Assembly: GCF_024662235.1 (NCBI RefSeq) | Contig: NZ_CP096277.1 | Coordinates: 1 to 64,000 of the forward strand | Source: Pimelobacter simplex | GTDB taxonomy: Bacteria > Actinomycetota > Actinomycetes > Propionibacteriales > Nocardioidaceae | Direction of reading: 5' to 3' | Length of the DNA: 64,000 nt | Shown: piece after piece, positions 7,945 to 16,405 of the stretch | Numbering within the stretch: position 1 is the first letter of the stretch | Layout of the letters: each line of letters opens with the position of its first letter | Made by a program: the position numbers and the translations under genes | Notes under the pieces: generated by a model | Told to the model about the DNA's origin: nothing | The model's input: only the letters and a program-made list of their open reading frames with translations | The model's database searches: none

Positions 7945-8571
7945 TCAGCTGGCTCCAAGTACCTCGCGCAAGACGACCCTGACCAACTGGCTGCGCGAGA
8001 CGGCTCCACTGTCAGCCACGAGGGTGTCCACCACCTTCATGTTCTCCTCGGCCGTGTCGAACGAGATGGTCGTCAGCTTCCCGACGTTGACGCGCGGCGC
8101 AGCGGTAACTGGGAACAGGTCGTTACCGATGTTCGTGCCGTGTTCGGCCGCGACCAGTTCCTTATGCCGAGGGGCAGTCTGGGCCAAGGCGTTCAGGATG
8201 AACTGCACTTGGCCGACCTTGGGCGAGGACTCGCGCCGCTCGGTCATCAGGTCGACGAGGTCCTGCGGGAGGCTCAGCGTCGTTCGCTTGGTGCCACCGG
8301 TTGCCTCGCTCACCTTGGCCGGCCTGGTCTTCGGCTTGGCCTTGGTCTTCGACGCCTCGGGCGCTGCCGTCACCGTAGGTTCGGCGACGGTCTTGGAGAA
8401 GGCTTCTTCCTTCGCACGTTCGGCAGCGCGGGCTTCCTCGACGCTGACGACGGGTTTGGTTTGAGGTGCCGCAGACGCGGGGGGCGCAGCAGGCTTGCGA
8501 GAGGGAAGCGTGCTCACTCGGTCGCGGACGAGTCCGAGAGCCGGCTTCATGGGGACTCGCTCCTCGCTCAC
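7945..8571 (-). CDS. Ribbon-helix-helix plasmid partition partner of ParA
   Basis: A 208-residue protein encoded directly downstream of parA with an ATGA overlap, the standard arrangement of a partition operon. An Ala/Pro/Lys-rich flexible N-terminus of about 95 residues is followed by KRTTLSLPQDLVDLMTERR, a plausible RHH strand-helix. A second segment follows, KLTTISFDTAEENMKVVDTL, then SRSQLVRVVLREVL, again RHH-like. So it may carry two RHH units, or one RHH plus a dimerisation domain. By analogy with small ParB/ParG-type proteins it should bind a centromere and stimulate ParA. The nearest centromere candidate is the repeat field at 9541-9774 upstream of parA. It is not a classical HTH-type ParB; that type is encoded separately at 45263-46858. 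Confidence 0.72.
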   Translation of the reverse strand: MSEERVPMKPALGLVRDRVSTLPSRKPAAPPASAAPQTKPVVSVEEARAAERAKEEAFSKTVAEPTVTAAPEASKTKAKPKTRPAKVSEATGGTKRTTLSLPQDLVDLMTERRESSPKVGQVQFILNALAQTAPRHKELVAAEHGTNIGNDLFPVTAAPRVNVGKLTTISFDTAEENMKVVDTLVADSGAVSRSQLVRVVLREVLGAS

Positions 8572-9482
8572 GCCGTCGCCGCCTCGAGGTCAGCAGCCTC
8601 AGCCTCTTCGGCAGCGCCGATGCGCTTGATGAGCTCGTCAGCGAAGAGGACGTAGTCGTCACACAGTGCCAAGGAGGATCCGGCCGGGCGCTCAGGACGA
8701 CGCCCCTCCTTCAGCGCGACGTACCAAGGCTCAGCGTTGTGCACGACCTCGGCGAGCTCGTGGATCAGCTTGCCCTTCTCGCGCGCATCGCCGGCGGCCG
8801 CCTCGGCGTGGCGAATGATGGACTCGAACAGCAGCGCGGAGTCACCAAGGACGCTGCGGACATCATCAGCGGCGAAGCGGCGACGGACGGTGGCGGCACT
8901 GCCCATGCCGAACAGGATGGCGCCGAGGACGTCAATGGTCGGGTTGACCTCACGGATCCGCACCACCTGGTCGGCCAGGACACTGAGGCCTTTGATGCTG
9001 GCGCGGTCGGACTTGGTCGGGATGACGATCCAACGAGCGGCCGCCAGAGCCAGCATGACGAGAGCGGACCGCTTCGACGGTGGGGTGTCGATGATGATCA
9101 GTTCGTAGTCGGGGGCCAGCGGCTTCAGAGCGTTGGCCAGAAGGATGCTGCCGTCCTCACCTCGACGCTCGCGGCCCAGGACCAGGTCCTCGAGCTCGTC
9201 TAGCTTGCCGCCTCCGGGGATGACGTCCAGGTTCGGCCGCACGTTCTTGAGGACGGGCTCGAGGACACCCTCGGTGAGGAGCGTGTTGACCAGGTGCTTG
9301 CCCTCGTCTCCCTTGTCGACGTACCCGAGGTCGAACTCGAGATTGCCTTGGGAATCCAGGTCGATGAGAAGAACCTTCATGTCCGCCTGGGCAGCGAGAC
9401 CGGCGACGTTGGCCGCACAGCTGGTCTTGCCGGTACCACCCTTGCCGGTCGCGAAGACGATCACTCGGGACAGTTCGTTCAT
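8568..9482 (-). CDS. parA: ParA-family partition ATPase
   Basis: A 304-residue ParA with canonical deviant Walker A KGGTGKTS at residues 14-21, Walker A' LLIDLDSQGNL and Walker B-like ELIIIDTPPSKRSA. It has no N-terminal HTH, so it is of the short type I (Ib-like) class, which does not repress its own promoter alone. It uses ATP-dependent nonspecific DNA binding to move plasmid copies apart. It is the first gene of a two-gene operon with the RHH partner. The ATG at 9482 follows the repeat field by about 60 bases. The C-terminal 20 residues are a Glu/Ala tail. Confidence 0.92.
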   Translation of the reverse strand: MNELSRVIVFATGKGGTGKTSCAANVAGLAAQADMKVLLIDLDSQGNLEFDLGYVDKGDEGKHLVNTLLTEGVLEPVLKNVRPNLDVIPGGGKLDELEDLVLGRERRGEDGSILLANALKPLAPDYELIIIDTPPSKRSALVMLALAAARWIVIPTKSDRASIKGLSVLADQVVRIREVNPTIDVLGAILFGMGSAATVRRRFAADDVRSVLGDSALLFESIIRHAEAAAGDAREKGKLIHELAEVVHNAEPWYVALKEGRRPERPAGSSLALCDDYVLFADELIKRIGAAEEAEAADLEAATA

Positions 9483-9540
9483 GACCCAGAGTCTGCTCTA
9501 CGTGCGGCCTACGGGTCCGTTACGACACGCCTAGGCGCTA

Positions 9541-9774
9541 AATATGTTTGCGCTAGGGACCGACTACCGGCGCTGGTAGCGATGACCCTAGGTCGTCCGT
9601 AGTTGCTCGCTATGGCTCCACTAGCCATTTCCTAGGCGCCGCGTTAGCGGCTTCGCTACCGGACTAACTATGTCTCCGCTAGCCGCTCCGCTAACGGCCC
9701 CGTTATGTATTGCTTAGCGGAGCGCCGCCGGGGACATGCCGGGCGACTATGTATCCGCTAGTGACTCATTAGCG
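9541..9774. repeat. Iteron-like repeat field (parS or oriV candidate)
   Basis: The 453 bases between parA and rep contain no gene but a dense repeat field. CGCTA or its complement TAGCG occurs 11 times between 9536 and 9774. Four copies of a 16-base unit close to RCTATGTNTCCGCTAG are visible at 9541-9556, 9609-9624, 9667-9682 and 9746-9761. In three of them TATGT and CGCTA start exactly eight bases apart. Two CCTAGG hexamers (9587, 9631) are interspersed. Such direct repeats upstream of a partition operon are typical of a centromere and promoter-operator for an RHH protein. Being next to rep, they could also be replication iterons. From 9775 to 9935 I see nothing further. Confidence 0.75.
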
Positions 9775-9935
9775 GGATCAGGGCAACATCTCAGTGTTGG
9801 ACCCCTCGGACGCCAGCAGGACCGGGGCGCAGGAGGCCGTAGAAGGCGTTCTGAGCGCCAAACAGCCGTCGACCGGGGGAGTGGGTCGTCGTGGCGGCAG
9901 ATGAGGGCTTCTGAAGCGCATCTGGTTGGAGTCGA

Positions 9936-12245
9936 TCAGCCGGCGGCACGATCGGTTCCCTCGCCCGAGAGGGGCAACGAGAGCTGCCGTTCGAGGAAGA
10001 TCCGGTCGCGTTCGTCCGCTCCATTCGGCAGCACGGATCGCTCGTCGACCGGCGCTCTGGTGGCAGACGGGAGGCCGAACGCCGCTCGGTGTCGGCCCCA
10101 GGCCGCCACGGCAAGCCCGCGTTCGCTCTGACTGAGCATCTTGAAGCGAGCCTTCCGGTCATTCGATCGTCGGGCGAACTCGTCGGGCGTCAGGCTATCC
10201 ACCCACGCTCGGTAGTGCTCAAGCTCGTCGACACCAGCGTTTGCACGTGCCGCTGCCAGCCTGGCCTTCCTCGTTGCCTGCTCGGTGATCGAGAGCTCGT
10301 CGAACGCGTTGCGCCACTGTTCGCTGCGCGCCGCTCGTTCGCTCTCGGACAAGCCAGCCCACCAGGCCGCTTCCTTCGCCTTCTGGGCCTTGAGCGCTCG
10401 AGCTCGATCCAGGGACCAGTTCGACGACATGCTCTCCCGGTACGCCGCACGCTCGGCTTCGACCTGGGCGTCCAGTACGGCGTACGCCTCGGCCGCTCGC
10501 TCCTCGACCCTTATAGAACGAGGACCGGTGGCTGCGAACCAGCGGCCATCCTCGTCCACCCGAGCGAGCCCGGCATGTGCGAGCGCAGTTGCAGCCTTCT
10601 TGACCGCCGCAAGGTGGCTCCGGGTCGGAGCAGCGTCTCTTGTCTCCACCAAGCCCCCCTTCACAGCCAAATCATTGGGGGAGAGCGGGCTGTTGGAGCT
10701 CAGCAGGGTGCGCCAGAGGCCGTGGGCGGCACGGGGGAGGGTGGCCCAGAGGCCGCGGGGCGCGTGGGGCGGGTGAAAACTTAGTGGGGGGATTTCACTG
10801 CAGTCCTCAGATGGCACTACCTCGAACTCGAAGCTCGTCGAGTCTGGCTTGAGGGGAGAGAAGCAGTCGGTGTGCAGGCTGCCGACAGACCCGTCGAGCA
10901 GCCTCAGAGCGGCTCTGATGGTTTTGCGGTCCGCAAGGCCCGTGCTCTTGACCAGGTCGCGCTCCGGGCATGGAACACGCAGTGAGCCGGCGGTCAACAT
11001 GCGATCGAGCAGGTGGTGACCGACGAGGAGCAGCGAGGCGCGCGACCGGGCCGACTGGGTCCACATGAGGTCCTCGAGGCGGACGCGGGCGGCCTGGACC
11101 GCAGCGGCAACGCCGGGGGCGGTGTGCGGACGCGGCGAGGACTCAGCCGTGGGGGAGAAGGCCCTGGCATCTTCGACGCACCGGTTCCACACGTACTTCA
11201 GCCACCAATCGGGGCGCTGGTGCTTCGCCTTCTGCATCGCGGTGGGGTGGGACTCCCGGATAAGGCTCCAGGCGATCTTGGGGTCGCCGACCGCCCACAC
11301 CAGCTCGCGGGTAAGGCCGAGCTCGGGGAGTGAGCGGTCACCTCTGGTGGGCTTGTAGGAACCCAGGCCCGAGGTATCGCCGGTGGCGAGATACCGACGC
11401 CACTGCGGGGCGATCTCGCGCTTGTAGCGCTGCAGTTCCAGCGGGGTGACCCCACCAGACCAGACGCCGCCGGCGGCCGCCCGCTTCTTGGGGGAGCGGA
11501 GCGGCTGCAGCGCTGGGGCCTCGGGGAGGACCTTCTTCAGATTCCGCAGCGCGTCACGAAGGTCCCCACGGGGACGAGTGACCGTGCCCCAGCGGTGAGG
11601 CGAAGAGAGAGGGCGCACCGAGTCACGGAGGTCGAGTTCGGTGCGGTCGATGTTGACGTCGTCGGCGAGGGCGTCGAGGTACTTGCTGATTTCCAGAGCG
11701 ATCCCGCAGCGATGCTCAGCGGAGGCGTAACGGAAGTCGGCGCGCGCGAAGAAGATGTGGGCACGCCCGGGAGCGCCACCGGAGGGCCGCTCGAGCACCC
11801 AGCAGCCACGTCGACGTAGCCAGTCCGCGATCTCGGGAGCGAGGTACTCGCCCATGTTGGCGTTCTTGGTGTCGAGGTCGATGACGCCAGCGCCTGCGCG
11901 GAGCCGGCCGAAGATCGCGGTCACTCTCCCCTTGCCGATCAGGGCCAGGCCCTGGTGCAGGGAGGGGACCGTGATGGGGAGTCGACCATTGCTGGCAGCA
12001 CCGAGCGCATGCCAGCCGGTGGGGGAGAAGAGCCACTCGTCGAGAGCGAGGAGGTTCTGGGCAGGAGACAGCGCAGCGTGGTCATCGCCACGCGACACGG
12101 CGAAATCGACAGGGCCGATTTCCGGTTCGTCTGGGTTGGGCGCTGTTAAGGTGGGCAGCACGAAGCCATCCCAATCATCTCCTGGTACGAGTGAGTCGGG
12201 TCTTTGCTTCTTGGAAGGGCGACCGTTGGCGCGGTCGCCCTTCAA
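9936..12245 (-). CDS. Plasmid replication initiator with primase-polymerase-like domain
   Basis: A 769-residue protein. The N-terminus contains GRPSKKQRP, a short basic GRP motif also found in the upstream gene. At about residues 55-260 there is a PrimPol/RepA-like replication domain: FSPTGWHALGAASNGR, then GAGVIDLDTKNANMG with the acidic metal-binding pair, PGRAHIFF, and the motif VRPLSSPHRWGTVTRPRGDL. The middle carries a winged-helix-like segment (LVKSTGLADRKTIRAALRLL). The C-terminal 200 residues are helical and Arg/Ala/Glu-rich. This architecture fits actinobacterial plasmid Rep proteins that prime their own replication. It is the strongest evidence that the window belongs to a replicon. 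The gene stands 28 bases downstream of the accessory gene and lies next to the repeat field. Confidence 0.78.
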   Translation of the reverse strand: MKGDRANGRPSKKQRPDSLVPGDDWDGFVLPTLTAPNPDEPEIGPVDFAVSRGDDHAALSPAQNLLALDEWLFSPTGWHALGAASNGRLPITVPSLHQGLALIGKGRVTAIFGRLRAGAGVIDLDTKNANMGEYLAPEIADWLRRRGCWVLERPSGGAPGRAHIFFARADFRYASAEHRCGIALEISKYLDALADDVNIDRTELDLRDSVRPLSSPHRWGTVTRPRGDLRDALRNLKKVLPEAPALQPLRSPKKRAAAGGVWSGGVTPLELQRYKREIAPQWRRYLATGDTSGLGSYKPTRGDRSLPELGLTRELVWAVGDPKIAWSLIRESHPTAMQKAKHQRPDWWLKYVWNRCVEDARAFSPTAESSPRPHTAPGVAAAVQAARVRLEDLMWTQSARSRASLLLVGHHLLDRMLTAGSLRVPCPERDLVKSTGLADRKTIRAALRLLDGSVGSLHTDCFSPLKPDSTSFEFEVVPSEDCSEIPPLSFHPPHAPRGLWATLPRAAHGLWRTLLSSNSPLSPNDLAVKGGLVETRDAAPTRSHLAAVKKAATALAHAGLARVDEDGRWFAATGPRSIRVEERAAEAYAVLDAQVEAERAAYRESMSSNWSLDRARALKAQKAKEAAWWAGLSESERAARSEQWRNAFDELSITEQATRKARLAAARANAGVDELEHYRAWVDSLTPDEFARRSNDRKARFKMLSQSERGLAVAAWGRHRAAFGLPSATRAPVDERSVLPNGADERDRIFLERQLSLPLSGEGTDRAAG

Positions 12246-12273
12246 GCATTTCAGGGCACTGCCCTGATCGGCG

Positions 12274-12717
12274 TCAGACGGCTACAGGCAACATCTCCTG
12301 CTGGCGAGCGGCACGCTCGGCCGCGATGGCCCGACGCATCTCATCGGCGTCGTAGGGCTTCACGCCCTCGCCGAGGAGGTACTCGAGGATGTTCTGGTAG
12401 GTCAGACCGGTCTCTTCCTTGATGGCGAAGACGATCCTGGCCTGGGCCATGGGCAGGTGGAACTTGATCTGCTCACGCCGCCCCTTGTACGGCCTGAACG
12501 TCGAGACGGCCGTGACCAGCTCGGCGAAGTCGGCGCCGAGGGCATCAGAGGTGACGGCCTCAGCGACCTCCGCCTGAGGGCGGTTGTCGGTAACCTCAGC
12601 GATGAGCTGAATGTGCTCGATCGTTTCGGGGGAGAGCTTGATCAGGAAACCGTGGCGCTCGCCCTTGGAAGGACGACCTGCTCGGCTCTCCTTACGCGGC
12701 TTCTGCTCCTGGTCCAT
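12274..12717 (-). CDS. Accessory replication/copy-control protein candidate
   Basis: A 147-residue protein, start chosen at MDQEQKPRKESRAGRPSKGE because the longer open frame upstream has atypical composition and no ribosome-binding site. The N-terminal RAGRPSKGERHGF shares the GRPSK motif with the Rep encoded 28 bases downstream. The body has a predicted strand and helices (FLIKLSPETIEHIQLIAEV), resembling a ribbon-helix-helix start, and ends in an Ala/Glu/Arg-rich helix. I do not recognise a named family. Position directly before rep, shared motif and basic start suggest a DNA-binding regulator of rep expression or an initiator partner. This is inference only. Confidence 0.55.
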   Translation of the reverse strand: MDQEQKPRKESRAGRPSKGERHGFLIKLSPETIEHIQLIAEVTDNRPQAEVAEAVTSDALGADFAELVTAVSTFRPYKGRREQIKFHLPMAQARIVFAIKEETGLTYQNILEYLLGEGVKPYDADEMRRAIAAERAARQQEMLPVAV

Positions 12718-12765
12718 GCCGGCGATCCTGCCGCAGGGTGAGTTTTCAGCAACGAAGGCGCGCCG

Positions 12766-12787
12766 GAAACATTTCTGGAAATATCCT
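12766..12787. promoter_or_regulatory. Possible operator upstream of the rep operon
   Basis: An AT-rich inverted repeat with core ATTTC-TG-GAAAT at 12771-12782, inside a wider GGAAACATTTCTGGAAATATCC arrangement. It lies about 55 bases before the ATG of the accessory gene that precedes rep, where a promoter is expected. AT-rich DNA is rare in this window. It may be the autoregulation site of the rep operon. There is no direct evidence of the binding protein. Confidence 0.35.
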
Positions 12788-12881
12788 TTACCCTTCAACG
12801 CTGCGGGGCTTCCGGTCGCACCTGTAAGGGGCAGCGAAGCCAGCTTGGGTCGGCGTGTCACTCGCAGGGTTTCTGGCGCGG

Positions 12882-14414
12882 TCACCGACGACGCCCTGCG
12901 CTGAGCCTCACCGGATCGAACCGCGGCACACCGGGCCGCGGGCCAGCCACCTGCTGCTGGGGGTCGCCGGTGGTGGTGCTCGCGTGAACGCGCTCTGCCT
13001 CGTGCAATGAAGCCACCGACGACGCTGTGCTGGCTGCCTCAATCGTGGCGTCGCTGGCCGCTTGCAGGGTCTCAGCGACGGGCGGGGGGAGCGAAACCAG
13101 GCGCTTGGCCAGGATGTCGGCCGGCGAGACCCAGACGACGTCGCCTTCGGCGGGCGGGGTGGCCAGGCCGGACTCGACGTCGTTGTGAGCTCGCCGGGAC
13201 AGTGCCCGGGCGGGGCCGCTGAGGTTGGGGTTGTCGGCCTTCTCGGCAACCACGACCGCGAGCTCGCAGCCGGCCTCGACGGCGCGCAGGGTCGCGGTCA
13301 CGGCCTGGGGGAGTCCCGGGCGTCCGGCGATCACCTCGGGGCTGGCGAGCGTGGTGGTGTCGTGGGTGATCTGGCGGTAGGCGGCGCGGACCTCCGCGGC
13401 CGCGCGAGCCAGCGGCTCCTGGATCCGGGCGCCCGGGGGAGCGAGGTCGCCCCAGCGGCTGGCCAGGTTGCTCCAGGAGCGGCCGGCGTCGGCGATTGCG
13501 GGGACGAGCCGGTCGGAGGGCTCGAGGATGCCGGCAGTGGCGGCCGCGTCGACGAGCACCATGCTCGCGCCGGCGATGAGGCCCTGGGTGCGGGTGATGA
13601 GGAGGATGTTGGAGGGCTCGAGCTGACGGGCCAGGGCCCGGTGGGACTGGATGTCCCAGTTGGCCAGTGCCTGGGTCAGTCGACTGGGGTCCTCGACGGG
13701 CCGGATCGCTTCACCGGCGAGGGCCTGGGCGAACCGGTCGCTCAGGTAGCTGCGCGCGGTGTTCTCGCACGCACTCATGCGGTCGACCCAGGCTCCGGTG
13801 GGCGCGACAGCGTAGGGGGAGTGATGCTGGGCGAGGTGGATGCGGCGACCGGACTCGCGGGCGTCGTTGACGCGGTCGCGGCCGTTGTCGTGCAGGGCGA
13901 CGTTGACGGCGTGAGCGGTCAGGTACAGCCCGTGCATGATCCTCGTGCGAGCTGCCTCGAGGTCGCGGTGAGAGTCGGGCTGCTCATGGGGGATCTCAGC
14001 ACCGTAGCGGCGCACGAGGGCCGCGGCGTTGATGAGGGTCTGGGTCATCTGGTCGAGCCGCGGGTTGGTCGGGCCCTGACCCGGCCAGGCCTTCCGGCCG
14101 GTCAGGCTGGCCTCGATGGTGGCGGCCTGCGCAGCGAGGCTGGTCATCGGTCGATCGCGCTCGTCAACGCCCGGCCGCCGGCCCGGCAGTGAGGCCCACA
14201 GGTCCTCCGCGGCCGCGACCATCGTGGGCCAGCTGCGCAGCAGTGTGCCGGCGTCGTCGCCGTCGACGTCCATGAGCAGCTGGCGGGCGAGGTAGTCGAC
14301 GTCGAAGAGCATCTCGCCGACGCTGCGCACGTCGCGCGTGGTCATCGGGATCTGGTCGACGTCGAAGAGCTCCTGGTCGATGTCGGCGTACGCCAGGCGC
14401 AGGTCAGTAGCCAA
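12882..14414 (-). CDS. Unrecognised helical protein
   Basis: A 510-residue protein, almost entirely alpha-helical by composition, with many Ala-rich heptad-like stretches and no transmembrane segment. The N-terminal 60 residues contain repeated acidic motifs (LFDVDQIP, LFDVDYLA, LLMDVDG). The C-terminal part contains VVWVSPADILAKRLVSL and a Pro/Arg-rich tail. No catalytic motif is evident. It starts inside the last 11 bases of the upstream gene and shares its promoter region with the weak bipartite box at 14894-14929. Proteins of this size and character are common in actinobacterial conjugative plasmids as accessory or structural factors; that comparison is only general and no function is proposed. 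Confidence 0.6.
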   Translation of the reverse strand: MATDLRLAYADIDQELFDVDQIPMTTRDVRSVGEMLFDVDYLARQLLMDVDGDDAGTLLRSWPTMVAAAEDLWASLPGRRPGVDERDRPMTSLAAQAATIEASLTGRKAWPGQGPTNPRLDQMTQTLINAAALVRRYGAEIPHEQPDSHRDLEAARTRIMHGLYLTAHAVNVALHDNGRDRVNDARESGRRIHLAQHHSPYAVAPTGAWVDRMSACENTARSYLSDRFAQALAGEAIRPVEDPSRLTQALANWDIQSHRALARQLEPSNILLITRTQGLIAGASMVLVDAAATAGILEPSDRLVPAIADAGRSWSNLASRWGDLAPPGARIQEPLARAAAEVRAAYRQITHDTTTLASPEVIAGRPGLPQAVTATLRAVEAGCELAVVVAEKADNPNLSGPARALSRRAHNDVESGLATPPAEGDVVWVSPADILAKRLVSLPPPVAETLQAASDATIEAASTASSVASLHEAERVHASTTTGDPQQQVAGPRPGVPRFDPVRLSAGRRR

Positions 14415-14766
14415 GGCCGCGCGCTTCCCGGATGAGGTCGCACAGGTCGACGACCAGCTGCGAGCCGTGGATCAGGTCCGGCTGGTGCAGCGGCAGCGGC
14501 CGGGTCAGCTCCTCGGCCTCGGTGAGCAGCTGCAGCGGCGTGCGCTCCTCGAGCTCGTCGGCGCCGACGTCGGGCAGCTCGTAGTCCTCAGGCAGCAGCG
14601 CGCAGGCCTGAGAGTGCGCGAGGTAGACGCCGAGCCCGAGGTCGTGCAGCGGCGAGTCGGCGGTGGCCCTGTCTGCGTCGCTCCACACCTGGGTGGCGGC
14701 CTGGTGCAGCAGGTGCGCGATCGAGCCGAGGCGGTCCCAGGTGCTGTCCGGGTTGAGGGTGTCCAC
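14404..14766 (-). CDS. Unrecognised small acidic protein
   Basis: A 120-residue acidic, leucine-rich protein. I chose the GTG at 14766 (VDTLNPDSTWDRLGS) because AAAGGA stands seven bases upstream; a longer TTG start at 14883 would need no visible ribosome-binding site. It has several leucine-rich amphipathic stretches (IAHLLHQAATQVW, LQLLTEAEELTRPL) and no cysteine cluster or membrane helix. It is first gene of a two-gene operon with the 510-residue helical protein. A perfect DnaA-type box stands 80 bases upstream of the start, exactly the same distance as for the gene at 19664-20071. Confidence 0.6.
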   Translation of the reverse strand: MDTLNPDSTWDRLGSIAHLLHQAATQVWSDADRATADSPLHDLGLGVYLAHSQACALLPEDYELPDVGADELEERTPLQLLTEAEELTRPLPLHQPDLIHGSQLVVDLCDLIREARGLGY

Positions 14767-14845
14767 GGGTGTTCCTTTCGGTTGGAGGTCGGTCTGGCCC
14801 ATGAACCCACGTCCGCGTCGGTCCTCGCTCCGCTGAGCGGCGGGC

Positions 14846-14854
14846 TGTGGATAA
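14846..14854 (-). promoter_or_regulatory. DnaA-type box TTATCCACA
   Basis: A perfect match to the consensus TTATNCACA (forward strand TGTGGATAA), in the intergenic region 80 bases upstream of the GTG at 14766. The flank GGCTGTGGAYAACT is shared with the site at 20151-20159. It is a candidate target either of host DnaA or of the triple DnaA-domain IV protein encoded at 17405-18655. Confidence 0.6.
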
Positions 14855-14893
14855 CTCGGGGTGGTGTCGGCGGCTGGGCACAAACTGGTCTCG

Positions 14894-14929
14894 TTCGCCT
14901 ATGTCATGCGGCGGTCGCCGAACGATCAC
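14894..14929 (-). promoter_or_regulatory. Weak copy of the bipartite box (I)
   Basis: Read on the minus strand: GTGATCGT, 20 bases, TAGGCGAA. Spacing is exactly that of the consensus GTGATCGC-N20-TAGGTGAC and 13 of 16 fixed positions match. It is upstream of the 14766/14414 operon, 128 bases from the chosen start. The divergent M48-like gene starts 55 bases to the right. Likely a diverged member of the same regulon. Confidence 0.45.
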
Positions 14930-14983
14930 CGCGAGCAAAGTCAAGAGATTCGCACTAGTGCTGATAGATGGAGGAGGGTCGTG

Positions 14984-15853
14984 ATGATGAGGTTCCCGAT
15001 GACCGTGCTGAGGGTGGTGACGCTGGCGCCGGCGCTGCTGGTGAGCTTCGTCCTCACCGTCGTGATGTGCGCCCTGCTCCCTCCGGCGCTGGGCTTGGTG
15101 GCGTTCATGGCCGCCGGCGGGGTCCTGGTCGCGCTCGCCATGGGCCAGCTGCAGCGGCCGGCGATCGCGGCGCTGACCAGCTCGCGGCCGGCGACCGAGG
15201 CCGAGTTCCGGGTGATGGCGCCGGTGCTGGCAGAGCTGGGCGGCCGCGGCGTCGACATCGCCACGCTGTTCGTACGCCGGCCGCAGCGTCCAAGCACCCC
15301 GGTGGCGGTGGCAATCGGGCGGCGCACCGTGGTGGTCAGCCCGGGCCTGGTCGACGCGACGTACCGCGGCGGCGTGACCGGGGCGGAGGCGGCCGCGGCG
15401 CTGGCCCATGCGGTCGGCCGACACCGGGCTCTGCGGCCGCGGCTGGAGCTGGCGGTGCTGGCGGCGACGACGCCCTGGCGGCTGATCGTGGCTACGTTCC
15501 GCGGCATCGGCCGGGCCTTCGCCTGGCTGCCGTTCATGCGGCTGGCCTGGACGCTGCGCGGCGTCGTGGGCGTGATCTGCGTGGTGCAGTCCATGGTCGA
15601 GGGCCGGGCCTGGGCCGGGCTCCTCGGGGGTGTGGTCATCGCGCTGACCTACCTGGTGCCGGCTGCCGGCCGGCGGATCGACCTGCGCACCGAGGCGGAG
15701 GCGGACCAGTTCGTGCTCGGAGTCGGGCTCGGGCCCGTCCTTGCGGGGCTGCTGCGGCGCTACGGCCACCCGATGACGCTCGAGCGGATGCAGCGCCTGG
15801 AGACGGCCGCCGAGCAGCCTCAGCGGCCGCGGCTGCACCTGGTGCACGGCTGA
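14984..15853 (+). CDS. Degenerate M48-type membrane protease homologue
   Basis: A 289-residue protein, start ATG at 14984 behind GGAGGAGG. Two hydrophobic segments at the N-terminus (about residues 10-50), a cytoplasmic loop and two more segments (VVGVICVVQSMV and LLGGVVIALTYLV) are followed by EAEADQFVLG. The layout matches M48/HtpX-like peptidases, including the EAEAD third-ligand motif. The zinc-binding HEXXH, expected at AALAHEVGHH, reads AALAHAVGRH here. Both the catalytic glutamate and the second histidine are lost, so it is unlikely to be a zinc protease. An intact homologue (HELAH) is encoded at 57051-58013 on the same element. It may act as a pseudo-enzyme or scaffold. Confidence 0.65.
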   Translation: MMRFPMTVLRVVTLAPALLVSFVLTVVMCALLPPALGLVAFMAAGGVLVALAMGQLQRPAIAALTSSRPATEAEFRVMAPVLAELGGRGVDIATLFVRRPQRPSTPVAVAIGRRTVVVSPGLVDATYRGGVTGAEAAAALAHAVGRHRALRPRLELAVLAATTPWRLIVATFRGIGRAFAWLPFMRLAWTLRGVVGVICVVQSMVEGRAWAGLLGGVVIALTYLVPAAGRRIDLRTEAEADQFVLGVGLGPVLAGLLRRYGHPMTLERMQRLETAAEQPQRPRLHLVHG

Positions 15854-15890
15854 GGCTGTTCTCGGACGGTTTTCGGCGGCTGACGTCGCG

Positions 15891-16052
15891 CTACTCGTCG
15901 TCCTGGAAGCCGGACGTGGAGTGGTGCACGCAGCCGCGGCCGTTGCCCTCGTGCGGCTTGTGGTTCATGCACGGCAGCGATCCCAGCTTGTGTGAGCAGT
16001 CGACCCAACGGACGTTCGAGGAGCTGACGGCCGGCGCGAGTGCGGTTGCCAT
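15891..16052 (-). CDS. Small Cys/His-rich protein
   Basis: A 53-residue protein with three cysteines (positions 19, 28, 41) and five histidines (21, 31, 34, 43, 44), in the order C-x-H, C-x2-H-x2-H and C-x-H-H. This looks like a small metal-binding fold. ATG at 16052 lies nine bases after the stop of the gene at 16062-16289, so both are probably transcribed from the box at 16340-16375. No family is recognised. Short Cys/His proteins are frequent in actinobacterial mobile elements, but no role can be inferred. Confidence 0.55.
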   Translation of the reverse strand: MATALAPAVSSSNVRWVDCSHKLGSLPCMNHKPHEGNGRGCVHHSTSGFQDDE

Positions 16053-16061
16053 GGCTGCCTC

Positions 16062-16289
16062 CTACCGGCGCGGGCCGCGGCGGCCGAGCTGGGGCCGCTG
16101 GTAGGCGGCCGTGTCGGTGTGGTCGTGCTGGCGGCCGGACCGGTGCACCTGCGCGATCTCGGCGTCGGGGGAGGGGCCGGTGTCGGCGGCCGCAGCCTGG
16201 GCAGCGGCCGCCTCCGTGGCGCTGATCTCCTCGGCGCGCTGGCGGGCCTCTTCCTCGAGCGCGGCTTCCTCGCGAGCGGCTTCACTCAT
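16062..16289 (-). CDS. Small coiled-coil-prone protein
   Basis: A 75-residue protein. Residues 1-36 are almost only Glu, Ala, Arg and Gln (MSEAAREEAALEEEARQRAE) and should form a charged helix or coiled coil. Residues 45-75 are His/Arg/Gln-rich and probably disordered. No membrane segment or motif is recognised. The gene matters mainly because one of the well-conserved bipartite boxes (16340-16375) lies 51 bases upstream, so it belongs to the putative transfer regulon together with the small Cys/His gene behind it. Confidence 0.55.
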   Translation of the reverse strand: MSEAAREEAALEEEARQRAEEISATEAAAAQAAAADTGPSPDAEIAQVHRSGRQHDHTDTAAYQRPQLGRRGPRR

Positions 16290-16339
16290 GTGAACTCCTG
16301 GATCCCGTGGACCGGCACCGGCTGCGCCAGTCCTCTTTG

Positions 16340-16375
16340 GTCTCCTAAGTGCGGGCCGGGGCCCGGAGCGATCAC
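16340..16375 (-). promoter_or_regulatory. Bipartite transfer-regulon box B
   Basis: Minus strand: GTGATCGC, exactly 20 bases, TAGGAGAC (one mismatch to TAGGTGAC). It lies 51 bases before the ATG of the small gene at 16062-16289. The spacer begins TCCGGGCCCCGGCCCG, the GC-rich type also seen in boxes A, D and E. Confidence 0.7.
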
Positions 16376-16405
16376 CTCGGCCGATCCGTGTTGTCGCCCG
16401 GCGGG

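Noticed and set aside
9541..9774. CRISPR-like array
   Set aside because: Units are 16 bases, imperfect, in both orientations and irregularly spaced; there are no spacers of constant length and no cas genes.
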